Assembly (NCBI GenBank): GCA_016717265.1
Contig: JADKFX010000001.1
Span: 310,001 to 374,000 of the forward strand
Origin: Saprospiraceae bacterium
GTDB taxonomy: Bacteria; Bacteroidota; Bacteroidia; Chitinophagales; Saprospiraceae
Length of the DNA stretch: 64,000 nucleotides
Direction: 5' to 3'
Below, one piece after another: positions 52,960-62,491 of this stretch. Position 1 is the stretch's first letter; each line of letters begins with the position of its first letter. The position numbers were made by a program, and so were the translations under genes. The notes beneath the pieces were generated by a model, which was not told the origin of the DNA, did not search any database, and saw only the letters and a program-made list of their open reading frames with translations.

Positions 52960-53188
52960 ACTGCTTTACAAGGTAGAAACGAAACGCAAATTTTAATTTT
53001 TTTACCTTTTGCAATACAAACTTAAAGATCTGCTTAAAAACTTGGGGAGTAGGACTCTTAGAATACCTTAAACCCAGATCCCCAGGAATTGAGTACAAAT
53101 TCCATTTTGACCAGGTATTGTCAATTTTAAAAAACGATTGTTCTCCAGAAAATTAGCTTGACCCTTTTAAAGATCAAGAAATATCATT

Positions 53189-53743
53189 TTATTTTTTTGA
53201 ATGCATTATAAAAACAGGTGGAATATTTAAAGCAACAAAATTAACTTTCGTGCTTCCAAATATTTCTTCATACATTTTCTTCTTTAAAAGTGAATAATGA
53301 ATTTGAATAAAATCTCCTCCATTTTTTAAACATTTTTTGCATTCATATAAAATAGATTGTGCCAAATCATCTGGTAACATAACAAATGGAATTGCTGAAA
53401 TAATACAATCAACAAAATCTATATTCATCGTATGCAAATAATCGATTAATTTTTCAGCAGAATCATGAATAACGATGATCCGATTATCATTGATTTTATT
53501 TAGAATTTCACAAAAGGGTTTATTCACTTCGAAAACAATTAAAACTGCATCTGGAAGCATCCTGTCGAGAATGTGATGCGTAATGGCACCATCACCTGCT
53601 CCCAATTCAACAATTACTTTTGCATTTTGGAAGTCGACTAAATCTGTAATTGCTTTACTTGTAAAACGGGATGTACGAATTACAGTACCTATCGTTTTCA
53701 TGTTTTTTAAACTTTCCTGTAAAAATTCTAAACTTCCCATCAT
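53189..53743 (-). CDS. Class I SAM methyltransferase, phospholipid N-methyltransferase-like
   Basis: The 184-residue protein has the SAM-binding motif VIVELGAGDGAIT near residues 40-52, preceded by a TIGTVIRTSRF segment as in PmtA-type phospholipid N-methyltransferases and rRNA dimethyladenosine transferases. The catalytic-loop region is CIISAIPFVML, close to the SGLPF motif of PmtA. Methylation of phosphatidylethanolamine is a possible role. The ATG starts 3 bases after the stop of the OmpA/PD40 gene on the same strand, so it is the third gene of an operon with that gene and the E2 gene. Confidence 0.7.
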   Translation of the reverse strand: MMGSLEFLQESLKNMKTIGTVIRTSRFTSKAITDLVDFQNAKVIVELGAGDGAITHHILDRMLPDAVLIVFEVNKPFCEILNKINDNRIIVIHDSAEKLIDYLHTMNIDFVDCIISAIPFVMLPDDLAQSILYECKKCLKNGGDFIQIHYSLLKKKMYEEIFGSTKVNFVALNIPPVFIMHSKK

Positions 53744-53746
53744 AAG

Positions 53747-55933
53747 TTAATTGTTCTGACTTTTTAAATAATTCAAATAAAGTAACAAATCAGAATCCTG
53801 TAAAACAAAATCAATAATATCTGCTCGATTTAATGGTACCCCATTTCGAAATGCCTTAATCTCAGCTTTAATACCAAATTGTAAAATTGCTTGTTTTAAA
53901 GCTGCCTCTGCTTCAGTAAAGCGCTTATAAACGCCTGCATAATATTGATAACCTGTCTGCTTTTTTTCCATAAAATATGGAGTCTCGGAATCTTGAATCA
54001 AAGGATGATTTAAAATACTGGATGAACTTCCCAAATATAAAGAATATCGAATTCCTAATCTGGAAGTTCGAAATGAACTTTCCTTTTCTTGCCTTAAAGA
54101 TTCTGGTATTGGGATGCTTGAATAATTTATATTCAATAAACTTGAATCTGAATTTTCAAAAAAGAAATCAATTCTTTTATTTAATTTTTCAGAAACCGCT
54201 GATTTATTTCCATTGATTGTTCTTTTAGCAATCGGAAAAGAGGAACCAAGTCCATAACAATGAATTCTATTCGGAGCAATTTGATTTTCAATTAAATATT
54301 TTTCGATAACTTCAGCTTTTTTAATTGAATAATAAAGATTTATAGGATCTTGAGAATCTTCAAATGCATGTCCGGCAATTTCTATTCTTAACGCAGGATG
54401 CATTTGAAGTATTAAAATATATTGTTCTAATAATTTTTTATTTTTACTTTCCTTTAGAAAGTCATCATCTTTATAATAAATGGATTCAATATAATATTCC
54501 TTAAACTCTTTTGTTTCTTTTGTTTTATATCCTGTATTTGAATTGGTATTTATTAAAAGACGATCGGCATCGTTTGATTCATCCATTAAATTACTCAATG
54601 GACTTCCATTTTCTAATGTAAGCTGTTCTTCAAGATCCTCTTTGAAATAAGCCATGAAAATATCTTTTCCACCTTTATTATCTGTTTTACGGTCGGATGT
54701 AAAAATGCCAGCTAAACCATCCGGAGTCAATCTAAAATGGGTGTCATTTCCAGCAGAATTAATTGGAATCCCTAAATTAATTGGTGATCCCCATTGATTT
54801 GCTTCTGGCCAAAATTTGGTTTTAAAAATATCATATCCTCCTATTGACAATAAGTTATCGGAAGAAAAATATAAGGTTCTACCATCCTTTGTTATATAAG
54901 GATAATCTTCATTAAAAACTGTGTTGATTGTTGGACCAAGATTAATCGGCTCCATCCAATGTTCATTTCTTTTTACAGAAATATACAAATCATAAGCACC
55001 ATAACCACCCAACCGACAACTAGAAAATATCATTAAGGTATCTTGAAAAATGCTCACTCCATGATCTCCAATATCGGCTATCATCGGACTGTTAAATGAC
55101 GCTTGAGTAAAATTTATGAATGGATTATCCAGCGTATCCAGTAATAAGGATCCTTTTTCATCATTTAAGGTTCTGAAAAAAAGCAAAATTTTCTCATTCT
55201 CAATGATTTCCAGAACATGATCATGCATACTGGAGTTGATTTGCTTTTGAATTTTCGTTGGTGTAGTCCACCCACCATTTAATTTTTCAATTTGAAAAAT
55301 ATCGGATCGCAAAAATCCATTTTCTGAATCCAAATATCCTAATTCATTTCTTAGGCCCCCTTCATTTTCATCGCGAATAGCATTTAAATAAAAAATATTT
55401 GAATTTGGCAATGGAACTACTGCATATTCATCTTGAATCGTATTAATTCCTCCACTAATCGGTTCAACAATAGCAATTGGTGTTTGTCTGTTATATTTTA
55501 ATCCCATGGCACATCTCAAGAGTTCATTTTTTATAAATGCTTTCTGCGGATCGTCACGGTCTGTTGCTTTTAGATAATTTTTATATTGAAAAATTGCAAG
55601 CTCAAATTGATTCTGATGCTGGTATGACTTTGCAAGATACCAAGCGCCTAATTTTGAATATTTATTGGATCTTGATAATAGTTTTTCAAAACAACGGATG
55701 CTATAATCTAAGGCATTAGATTCATAACAACTAATACCTGCTTGCAATAATAAATCAGGATCCTTCTCTACGATGTTCCAGGAAGTTTTATAAATTTCAG
55801 AAGCTTCAAAATACTTCTTCTGTTTATAATATTGATTCGCACTCTTTAGATTTTGAGTAAACCCAACACAAGAATACAAACATGCTAAAAAAATCAGCAA
55901 GAATTGATATAAGTGATTAGACTTAATTAGCAT
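53747..55933 (-). CDS. OmpA/PD40/TPR outer-membrane protein, PorE-like
   Basis: The 728-residue protein has a signal segment (to about residue 27), TPR-like helices (QYYKQKKYFEASEIYKTSW, AIFQYKNYLKA), PD40 beta-propeller repeats (YPYITKDGRTLYFSSDN, THFRLTPDGLAGIFTSD) and an OmpA domain near residues 500-600 (IEIAGHAFEDSQD, RIHCYGLGSSFPIA), and ends in a SPOR-like region. TPR-PD40-OmpA is the order in the T9SS anchor PorE, but PorE has a carboxypeptidase-like domain that I do not see here and the SPOR-like end is different. It would bind peptidoglycan and the outer membrane. The start shares one base with the E2 stop. Confidence 0.75.
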   Translation of the reverse strand: MLIKSNHLYQFLLIFLACLYSCVGFTQNLKSANQYYKQKKYFEASEIYKTSWNIVEKDPDLLLQAGISCYESNALDYSIRCFEKLLSRSNKYSKLGAWYLAKSYQHQNQFELAIFQYKNYLKATDRDDPQKAFIKNELLRCAMGLKYNRQTPIAIVEPISGGINTIQDEYAVVPLPNSNIFYLNAIRDENEGGLRNELGYLDSENGFLRSDIFQIEKLNGGWTTPTKIQKQINSSMHDHVLEIIENEKILLFFRTLNDEKGSLLLDTLDNPFINFTQASFNSPMIADIGDHGVSIFQDTLMIFSSCRLGGYGAYDLYISVKRNEHWMEPINLGPTINTVFNEDYPYITKDGRTLYFSSDNLLSIGGYDIFKTKFWPEANQWGSPINLGIPINSAGNDTHFRLTPDGLAGIFTSDRKTDNKGGKDIFMAYFKEDLEEQLTLENGSPLSNLMDESNDADRLLINTNSNTGYKTKETKEFKEYYIESIYYKDDDFLKESKNKKLLEQYILILQMHPALRIEIAGHAFEDSQDPINLYYSIKKAEVIEKYLIENQIAPNRIHCYGLGSSFPIAKRTINGNKSAVSEKLNKRIDFFFENSDSSLLNINYSSIPIPESLRQEKESSFRTSRLGIRYSLYLGSSSSILNHPLIQDSETPYFMEKKQTGYQYYAGVYKRFTEAEAALKQAILQFGIKAEIKAFRNGVPLNRADIIDFVLQDSDLLLYLNYLKSQNN

Positions 55934-57237
55934 TAAATGGTTTGATTAATATCAAACTGTTCCAGATAGTCTCCAACACGTTTTAAAAAAGTTCCACCCA
56001 AAGCGCCATCAACCACTCTATGATCATAAGACATTGATAAGAACATCATATGACGTATCCCAATAGTATCGCCAGAAGGTGTTTCTATTACAGCTGGTTT
56101 TTTTCGGATTGCCCCTGTTGCCATAATAGCAACTTGCGGTTGATTGATAATAGGAGTACCCATTACATTTCCAAAGGTACCTACATTCGTAAGTGTGAAT
56201 GTACCTTCCTGAATATCTTCCGGTTTTAATTTATTAGCACGCGCTCTGGCTGCTAAATCGTTTACTTGATACGTCAAGCCTACTAAATTCAAACGGTCTG
56301 CATTTTTTATAACAGGAACAATTAAGTTGCCACTTGGCAAAGCAGCTGCCATGCCAATATTTATATCCAGTTTTCGAATGATCTGAGTTCCCTGAACAGA
56401 TACATTGATCATTGGAAACTCCTTAATGGCTCTTGCAATAGCTTCAATAAAAACAGGCGTAAAGGTAATTTTCTGATTATACTTTTTTAAGAAACTATCT
56501 TTTATACGATCTCTCCATTGGACTATTGGTGTTACATCAACTTCAACAAAAGAGGTGACATGAGGTGCCGTGTGTTTACTCATTACCATATGATCAGATA
56601 TGAGCTTTCGCATCCTATCCATTTCAATGATTTCTACATTGCCTGAAATAGAAACTGCCGGAGCTGCTTGAATTGCAGATGACTCTTGAAAAGGCTTTAC
56701 ATTTTCAGCATTTGTTGCCTTTTGAGGCGTCGCATTTGAAAGATATCCTATCAAATCCCGTTTTGTTAAACGTCCATCTAAGCCAGATCCAGGAATTGAT
56801 TCTAACTGGCTTACTGCAATATTTTCTTGTTTTGCAATGTTTCGTACCAGGGGTGAGAAAAACCGGTTTGATGTTGATTTTTCAACACCTGTTGTGCTCG
56901 AAGTTTGCTTTTCTATCGCTGCTTTTAATTCTGTTTTGCTTTCATTTTTAGCAATCTCTGGCTGTGTCGTTGGAGAACTTAGATTTTCAGCATTGACATC
57001 TGTTTCAATATAAGCTATTACTTTGCCAATAGCAACAACGTCATTTTCTTTAAAAAGCAATTTTGAAATAACGCCTTTAGAAGGTGAAGGAATTTCACTA
57101 TCGACCTTATCCGTAGCAATTTCCAAGATTGTTTCGTCCATTTCGACAGCATCCCCTTCTTTTTTAAGCCATTTTAGGATGGTTGCTTCAATGATACTTT
57201 CCCCCATTTTAGGCATAATCAGCTCTACCTTAGCCAT
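55933..57237 (-). CDS. 2-oxo acid dehydrogenase E2 (dihydrolipoyl acyltransferase)
   Basis: The 434-residue protein begins with a lipoyl domain (lipoyl Lys44 in EIATDKVDSE), then a flexible linker, the peripheral-subunit-binding domain near residue 125 (FSPLVRNIAKQENI), and the catalytic domain ending with SYDHRVVDG, whose His406 and Asp410 are the acyltransferase residues. The E1 and E3 subunits are absent, so the choice between pyruvate, 2-oxoglutarate and branched-chain substrates is open. The ATG at 57237 is used rather than a TTG at 57255, which lies upstream of the likely transcript start. The gene heads an operon with a PorE-like protein and a methyltransferase. Confidence 0.9.
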   Translation of the reverse strand: MAKVELIMPKMGESIIEATILKWLKKEGDAVEMDETILEIATDKVDSEIPSPSKGVISKLLFKENDVVAIGKVIAYIETDVNAENLSSPTTQPEIAKNESKTELKAAIEKQTSSTTGVEKSTSNRFFSPLVRNIAKQENIAVSQLESIPGSGLDGRLTKRDLIGYLSNATPQKATNAENVKPFQESSAIQAAPAVSISGNVEIIEMDRMRKLISDHMVMSKHTAPHVTSFVEVDVTPIVQWRDRIKDSFLKKYNQKITFTPVFIEAIARAIKEFPMINVSVQGTQIIRKLDINIGMAAALPSGNLIVPVIKNADRLNLVGLTYQVNDLAARARANKLKPEDIQEGTFTLTNVGTFGNVMGTPIINQPQVAIMATGAIRKKPAVIETPSGDTIGIRHMMFLSMSYDHRVVDGALGGTFLKRVGDYLEQFDINQTI

Positions 57238-57252
57238 AGTCAAAAATTTATG

Positions 57253-57260
57253 CAAAAGTA
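57253..57260 (-). promoter_or_regulatory. Bacteroidota -7 box (TACTTTTG) for the E2 operon
   Basis: The minus-strand sequence TACTTTTG is a full TAnnTTTG match, ending 15 bases before the ATG at 57237, which leaves a leader of about 9 bases. It overlaps the alternative TTG, which therefore cannot be the start. Confidence 0.55.
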
Positions 57261-57424
57261 CAAAAATTAAAGGTCAAGATTCCAAAAAGAGAATAGACTC
57301 CCATTAAATTTAATGTATTAAACGGTCTAAATAAGTCCATTTAATGGGATATATACTAATTAGCGATCGAAATGTAATCTGCCATTTTAGGATACCCGCA
57401 ACAGTGCTTTCTTACTGGTAATAT

Positions 57425-58669
57425 CTATTTTACTTCTTTTAGATACTTCCAAAATAAAATCATTGCAAATGTAGCAGTTGCTTCAATATTCCGAATTCGA
57501 TCTCTGAAAAAGCGGAGTTTCTTGGTTTTTATAATATCTTTTGTACCATATGCAATCCAAACGGTACCTACTGGTTTGTCCTCCGTACCACCCAATGGAC
57601 CAGCAATCCCACTAGTTGCAATTGCATAATTAGAATCCAATTCCGAACAAGCTCCTTTGACCATTTCAACTACACATTCTTCACTTACCGCCCCAAATTT
57701 GGCTAAAACTTCTTCTGAAACCCCTAATAATTTATGTTTCATTTCATACTGATAAGCAACAATTGAACCTTGAAAATATTCCGAAGCCCCAGGTACGGAG
57801 ACTATTTTATGAGCCAAGTAACCTCCTGAACAACTCTCCGCCGTACTTAAAGTCCTTTCTTGTTTAATCAATAGTTTTCCAATCTCTTCCTCTAGGCTGG
57901 TATCCCCAAAACCCAGGATATTATCAATTAAGGTATCCTTTATAATTTCTTTATAAGTCTCAATTTTCTCTTTAAGAAAGTCCAGACTTTCGTGTTTTCC
58001 AGTCAATCTTAATTTCACCTGACCTTGAGAAGGTAAGTATGCCAAAGAAAGATAGGATGGCAATTCACCAAATTTAGGTTCTATCAAGTCTGCTATTTCC
58101 GTCTCCCCCATACCTATGGTATGAATGGTTTGATGGTAAACCTGAATGTTCTGCTTGTTTTCCCGGAGCCTGGGGACAACGCCATGATTCATAATAAATT
58201 CCATTTCGTAGGGTACCCCAGGCATCGAAAAGTACATCTTAGAATGTGCCTTAATATACATACCCAAAGCAGTCCCTAATTGATTGTCTAATAGGATTGC
58301 ATTCGCTGGCAAATAACATTGTTGCAAGTGATTTGGTGTAATTTTCATATTTCGAATTTGCAACATCTTTTCAAGATGAATTTTATTTTCATCACTAAAA
58401 ATTAAATCAACTTCAAAATAATCTGCTAAGGTTTTCTTGGTAATATCGTCTTTGGTAGGGCCTAATCCTCCGGTCATTAAAAGAACATCCGCATCTTGTG
58501 AAGCTTCGTGCAAGGCTAAAAGGATTTGATCCGATTTATCAGCTACGGTCCATTTTTTATAAATTTCCAGTCCTTCCTTATAAAGAATCCTGGCAATACT
58601 TGTTGCATTGGTATCCACTACTTGTCCAAGTAGTACTTCATCTCCGATAATGATTAAGGCGATTTTCAT
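57425..58669 (-). CDS. cinA: CinA family nicotinamide-nucleotide amidohydrolase
   Basis: The 414-residue protein is full-length CinA: an N-terminal MoaB-like molybdopterin-binding-fold domain (residues 1-170, with IIGDEVLLGQVVDTN and MTGGLGPTKDD) and a C-terminal PncC-type amidohydrolase domain (AESCSGGYLAHKI near residue 280 and ATSGIAGPLGGT near 365). It probably hydrolyses NMN or ADP-ribose in pyridine-nucleotide salvage. The gene stands alone, with spacers on both sides. Confidence 0.93.
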   Translation of the reverse strand: MKIALIIIGDEVLLGQVVDTNATSIARILYKEGLEIYKKWTVADKSDQILLALHEASQDADVLLMTGGLGPTKDDITKKTLADYFEVDLIFSDENKIHLEKMLQIRNMKITPNHLQQCYLPANAILLDNQLGTALGMYIKAHSKMYFSMPGVPYEMEFIMNHGVVPRLRENKQNIQVYHQTIHTIGMGETEIADLIEPKFGELPSYLSLAYLPSQGQVKLRLTGKHESLDFLKEKIETYKEIIKDTLIDNILGFGDTSLEEEIGKLLIKQERTLSTAESCSGGYLAHKIVSVPGASEYFQGSIVAYQYEMKHKLLGVSEEVLAKFGAVSEECVVEMVKGACSELDSNYAIATSGIAGPLGGTEDKPVGTVWIAYGTKDIIKTKKLRFFRDRIRNIEATATFAMILFWKYLKEVK

Positions 58670-58892
58670 GTATTCAGAAAAATTAATATTAACTTACTAC
58701 GTTGCCGTATTTTATAAAATAAAAAATCACTCCTGTTTGGCCGTGGGGTGAACTTCAAAAGTAAATGATTAAAACTAAAACTTAAGGGAATCTATTCTTT
58801 ACAAATCTAAAAATCAAAGAAATTAAAATTAACCGTACTATCCTTTCTAACAATATGTTTATATCCCAATTTAATCTGATAGAAACTATTTC

Positions 58893-60575
58893 CTAAAAAT
58901 CAAAATTCATCTTATCGATTGTCATTCTAAATCCGCCACTAAACCAAACAGATGCATTTGATATCTTTTCAATTTCATTCTTTCTGTAATGAACATTAAA
59001 GTCTAACCAAGCTCTTTGAAATAACTGATAAGAAAAATTCAAACTTAAACCGATCACTTGATTCTGAATACCCTGCCCAATTGTATGATTGAAATCCGTA
59101 TTTCTTGTGTTATAATTTAAGAGAATATTCCCACCATTATTGATCCCGCTACTATCTAATCCCTTTTGATAAATCAAACATTGGCCTGTAAGTTGATATC
59201 TAGGATGTGGAACATAGTGCAGCCTGAAAATAAATTCCTTGAAATTTGCACCTAAAGGATGTGCTAAAGCCTGAAAGAAATGAGTATAATTTGAAATGCT
59301 ATCTCTAAAAGTATAAGTATAAGGTCTCACCAGATTAAATTCAGCTTGAAAATCCAAATTTCGAATATTAAATGCGTTTACATATTTTATACCTGCTTGA
59401 ATGCCATATTTATTTCCCCACCAACCATTCTGTTTCACAAACTCTTTCAATAAAAATTCATCAATCATCAATTGACCATAAACAGAAATGCGTTTTGCAA
59501 GCAATAGATTGGAATGAAATCCTAATAAAACATTATCGGGGCTGCCTAATGCATGCTCAATGAAACGGTATAAAATAACAGGATTTAGGTATTGCAATTC
59601 AAATCCTTTAGCTCTTGAAAATACTACAGATTCAAATAAACCTACGTTCCAGTTTTTAGTAAGATTCATACTTAAATAATGCGTTGCCATATATTTTTTT
59701 GGCAGCAATCGGTTTCCTTCATCGCCCAAACTTTCCGGACTCAATTCTGCAAAAATATTTTGGTAATGTAGTCTCCAAACATTGGTATTAAACTTTAAAT
59801 AAAAATGAGGAGTAGCAAAATCTGATAATAATAAACTCCGTATTCCACTTCCAATAAAATGTCTTCCATGACCAAGACTCAAAGAAACATGTTTTGCAAT
59901 TCTTACTGAAATACTAGCTTCTGAAATTAAAAAGTCATAGGCTCGGTTCAATGTAAAAAGTTTACTCTTAAACGATTTAAACAAACCCGCTCCCGGAAAA
60001 CTTTTATACAATTTAATGTAGTCTTCGACATATAAAGGTGTCGTCAATTGGGTCTCAATAACATCCGCATGAAATGAAATTATTTGATCTACCGTTCCTT
60101 GAAAACGAAGCCCTCTGCGATTTGTAAATAATAACTCTGAATTATGTTCTTCTTTTCCAAATTTCAAATCTAATATAGGATCTAGTTGCAACTGGAAACT
60201 TTTCTTATAAACACTTAACCAATGCGATCCGTCCTTATAAAAATATTTTAAAATAGGCTTTTTCCTGAATGAATTTCTCAACTCCATTGATTTCTCCTGG
60301 TCATTCGTATATAGATTTTCAACATTATCCAGGATTAATTTATTTAAGATTACGCTGTCGTCTGAAGTTGACTCAAATTTCAATTTAAGTAAGGTATGCA
60401 TGCAATTTCCTTGATCCAAAGGAATATTCTGCAAATGATTCGCAAATAATCTACCCGATTGGATTTCCAATCGATCTAACTGAAATTTTTGATTCTGGTC
60501 TGGATTAAAATAAACTGCCTGCAAAAATGCAGTACTGGCAATGTGACCAAAAACTAAAATTAAAAGGAACCTCAT
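58893..60575 (-). CDS. Wzi/RemB-like outer-membrane beta-barrel protein
   Basis: The 560-residue protein has a signal-like N-terminus (MRFLLILVFGHIASTAFLQA) and a long series of amphipathic beta strands. The diagnostic segment GHGRHFIGSGIRSLLLSDFA near residue 235 resembles the capsule-assembly Wzi family and the gliding-motility lipoprotein-associated RemB of Flavobacterium. Wzi anchors capsule at the surface. Its start overlaps the lpxK stop by ATGA, so lipid A synthesis and this surface protein are translated together. The assignment to Wzi or RemB rests on one recognisable segment. Confidence 0.65.
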   Translation of the reverse strand: MRFLLILVFGHIASTAFLQAVYFNPDQNQKFQLDRLEIQSGRLFANHLQNIPLDQGNCMHTLLKLKFESTSDDSVILNKLILDNVENLYTNDQEKSMELRNSFRKKPILKYFYKDGSHWLSVYKKSFQLQLDPILDLKFGKEEHNSELLFTNRRGLRFQGTVDQIISFHADVIETQLTTPLYVEDYIKLYKSFPGAGLFKSFKSKLFTLNRAYDFLISEASISVRIAKHVSLSLGHGRHFIGSGIRSLLLSDFATPHFYLKFNTNVWRLHYQNIFAELSPESLGDEGNRLLPKKYMATHYLSMNLTKNWNVGLFESVVFSRAKGFELQYLNPVILYRFIEHALGSPDNVLLGFHSNLLLAKRISVYGQLMIDEFLLKEFVKQNGWWGNKYGIQAGIKYVNAFNIRNLDFQAEFNLVRPYTYTFRDSISNYTHFFQALAHPLGANFKEFIFRLHYVPHPRYQLTGQCLIYQKGLDSSGINNGGNILLNYNTRNTDFNHTIGQGIQNQVIGLSLNFSYQLFQRAWLDFNVHYRKNEIEKISNASVWFSGGFRMTIDKMNFDF

Positions 60576-61627
60576 ATTTTAAATTCAAGTAGATAGTCTT
60601 TAATAAAATTATTGAATTCCAATTCATGATAAAATTTCACGTGTATTGGAATCGCATAGACTTCTATATTTCGCAAACTGAAAAAATCTTTAAATAAAGC
60701 CAATCGTGTGCCATCCTTTTCAGTTGTTAAAATCATTTTATTAGGATGCGATATTTGTTCATGTTTTAACAAAATTGATTTTAATTCTGATTCCCTAAAA
60801 TAATGGTGGTCTTCAAAATTGATATCAACTACAGAGGCTACATTGCCTGCAAGATAATTTAATAAATAACTGGATTGTGCAATTGCACTTATTAAGGTGA
60901 TATGCAAACCTGGATTTAATAAAAAGAGTTTTTGCGGATTAAAAATCTGAAAAGGTACTCCATATTCAATTTTAGAGAAAAAAAGTCTTTGATGTTTTCT
61001 TAAACTGAGATTGTTTCTCCAACTTTCAAAATGATTCTCTGTAAGGTTTTCAGGACATTTACTTACGATAATGACATCGGCTCGAGACGCCCCATATCGC
61101 CACTCGCGCAATCTTCCACTGGGCAATAGAAAATCTTTAGAATATGGGTTTGCATATTCCGTTAATAAGATATTCAAGCCAGGTTTTACAGCCAAATGCT
61201 GAAAAGCATCATCCAATAAAATTAATTTTAGATCTGGAAAATTCCGGATCAATCTTGGGATACCAAGGGATCGACTTTCTGAAACGGCAACAGGCACATT
61301 GGGGAATTTATCCTTGATCTGTTTAGGTTCATCACCAACTTGTTTTGCATTGGATTCAGAATCTACTAATAAAAATCCAGATGTATTCCGTTTATAACCT
61401 CTACTTAAAACGGCGAGTTCAATATAATCTTTTAGAAGTCGGATTAAATATTCAATATGAGGTGACTTTCCAGTTCCTCCAATGGTCAAATTTCCAATAG
61501 AAATGACGGGAAAGCTAAATTTTACTGGCTTGATTAGGCCACTAAAATACAATGCCTGGTAAATACTGACACCGATTCCATATAAAAATGAAATGGGAAA
61601 CAACAGTAAAGAAATTAATTTTTGCAA
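60572..61627 (-). CDS. lpxK: Tetraacyldisaccharide 4'-kinase LpxK
   Basis: The 351-residue protein has an N-terminal membrane helix (LLLFPISFLYGIGVSI) and the P-loop ISIGNLTIGGTGKSP, with Gly50-Ser55 as the Walker A core. LLDDAFQHL is the DDxxQ motif and LLPSGRLREW a conserved follow-on. It phosphorylates lipid A at the 4' position. The start codon is TTG at 61627: an in-frame stop lies just upstream and no ATG is available. It follows a small barrel gene by 9 bases and overlaps the Wzi/RemB-like gene by 4. Confidence 0.93.
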   Translation of the reverse strand: MQKLISLLLFPISFLYGIGVSIYQALYFSGLIKPVKFSFPVISIGNLTIGGTGKSPHIEYLIRLLKDYIELAVLSRGYKRNTSGFLLVDSESNAKQVGDEPKQIKDKFPNVPVAVSESRSLGIPRLIRNFPDLKLILLDDAFQHLAVKPGLNILLTEYANPYSKDFLLPSGRLREWRYGASRADVIIVSKCPENLTENHFESWRNNLSLRKHQRLFFSKIEYGVPFQIFNPQKLFLLNPGLHITLISAIAQSSYLLNYLAGNVASVVDINFEDHHYFRESELKSILLKHEQISHPNKMILTTEKDGTRLALFKDFFSLRNIEVYAIPIHVKFYHELEFNNFIKDYLLEFKI

Positions 61628-61636
61628 AATATCGAA

Positions 61637-62302
61637 TTAGAAATAATAGTGAAATCCCAATTGTGGCATTGCAATTGTAAAATTACTAGCTGGACTTCGT
61701 AATCCAGGTTTTTTTTCTGTTTTTTCTATATCCGTTAATGAATAATCGGGCCTAATCAATAAACTGACATTCATGTTTTCAAAATTCATTTGGATCCCGA
61801 GTGCAAGTACAATTTCAATAGGCACCGAAGCATAGCTATCTTTTACATCGACATAACCCGGACTATAGTATAAAAAGTTGCGATCTCTTGAACTTAAAGC
61901 TTCTGTGAGCAGACTAAATTGGAAACCTGCTTGTGCAATAAAAGATAATTTACCTAATGGTTTATGCGTATAGCAAAACAAAACTGGGATCTTCAAATAG
62001 CTTAAATCCGTAGTATAATTGGCATTTGTATTGCCTGCTGTTGTATACTTTTGACCTTGTTGAGAATACAGAATTCCTGTCTGTAAACCATAGTTTGGTG
62101 TAAACTGATATCCCAAATCCAAACCAAAAGCAGTTCTAAAAGTAGTTTCAAAGTCCAAAATACCTCCTTCATCAAAATCAGTAGAACAGAATATCCAAGT
62201 ATTTTGAATTGCACCATTTAGACCTGCATAGAATTTCTGCTTTTGTGCTGAAACAGAAATTGTTAGAATTAATGCCAAGTTTAATAAGATAAAATGTTTC
62301 AT
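61637..62302 (-). CDS. PorT-like small outer-membrane beta-barrel protein
   Basis: The 221-residue protein has a signal peptide (MKHFILLNLALILTISVSAQ) and an eight-strand barrel pattern as in outer membrane protein beta-barrel (PorT-family-like) proteins: FYAGLNGAI, FGLDLGYQFTPNYGLQTGIL, YLKIPVLFCY, SFIAQAGFQF, and a final GFHYYF strand. The frame extends 33 residues upstream, but the ATG at 62302 puts the signal peptide first. It probably shares a transcript with lpxK, 9 bases away. Whether it serves T9SS like PorT is unknown. Confidence 0.7.
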   Translation of the reverse strand: MKHFILLNLALILTISVSAQKQKFYAGLNGAIQNTWIFCSTDFDEGGILDFETTFRTAFGLDLGYQFTPNYGLQTGILYSQQGQKYTTAGNTNANYTTDLSYLKIPVLFCYTHKPLGKLSFIAQAGFQFSLLTEALSSRDRNFLYYSPGYVDVKDSYASVPIEIVLALGIQMNFENMNVSLLIRPDYSLTDIEKTEKKPGLRSPASNFTIAMPQLGFHYYF

Positions 62303-62491
62303 ATGTTTATATATTTTATTATAATTTGAAATCAATCTTAAATAAAATCGAAAAGCTCTGTATTTATAATATTTAGAAATAAAAATTACAGTACGCATCA
62401 ATGTTTACAAATTAGTTTAATCCTTGTTTACAAAGATTAAATTGAAAGCAAGGGATGCATATTTGTAGTAGTAATTCAGAATTTACAAATA

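Noticed and set aside
53040..53105. Inverted GGGGA/TCCCC pair in the spacer after the GHMP kinase
   Set aside because: The arms are about 40 bases apart with no supporting stem or T-run.
62303..62401. Upstream extension of the small barrel gene by 33 residues
   Set aside because: It would bury the signal peptide behind a basic, non-conserved stretch; the ATG at 62302 is better.
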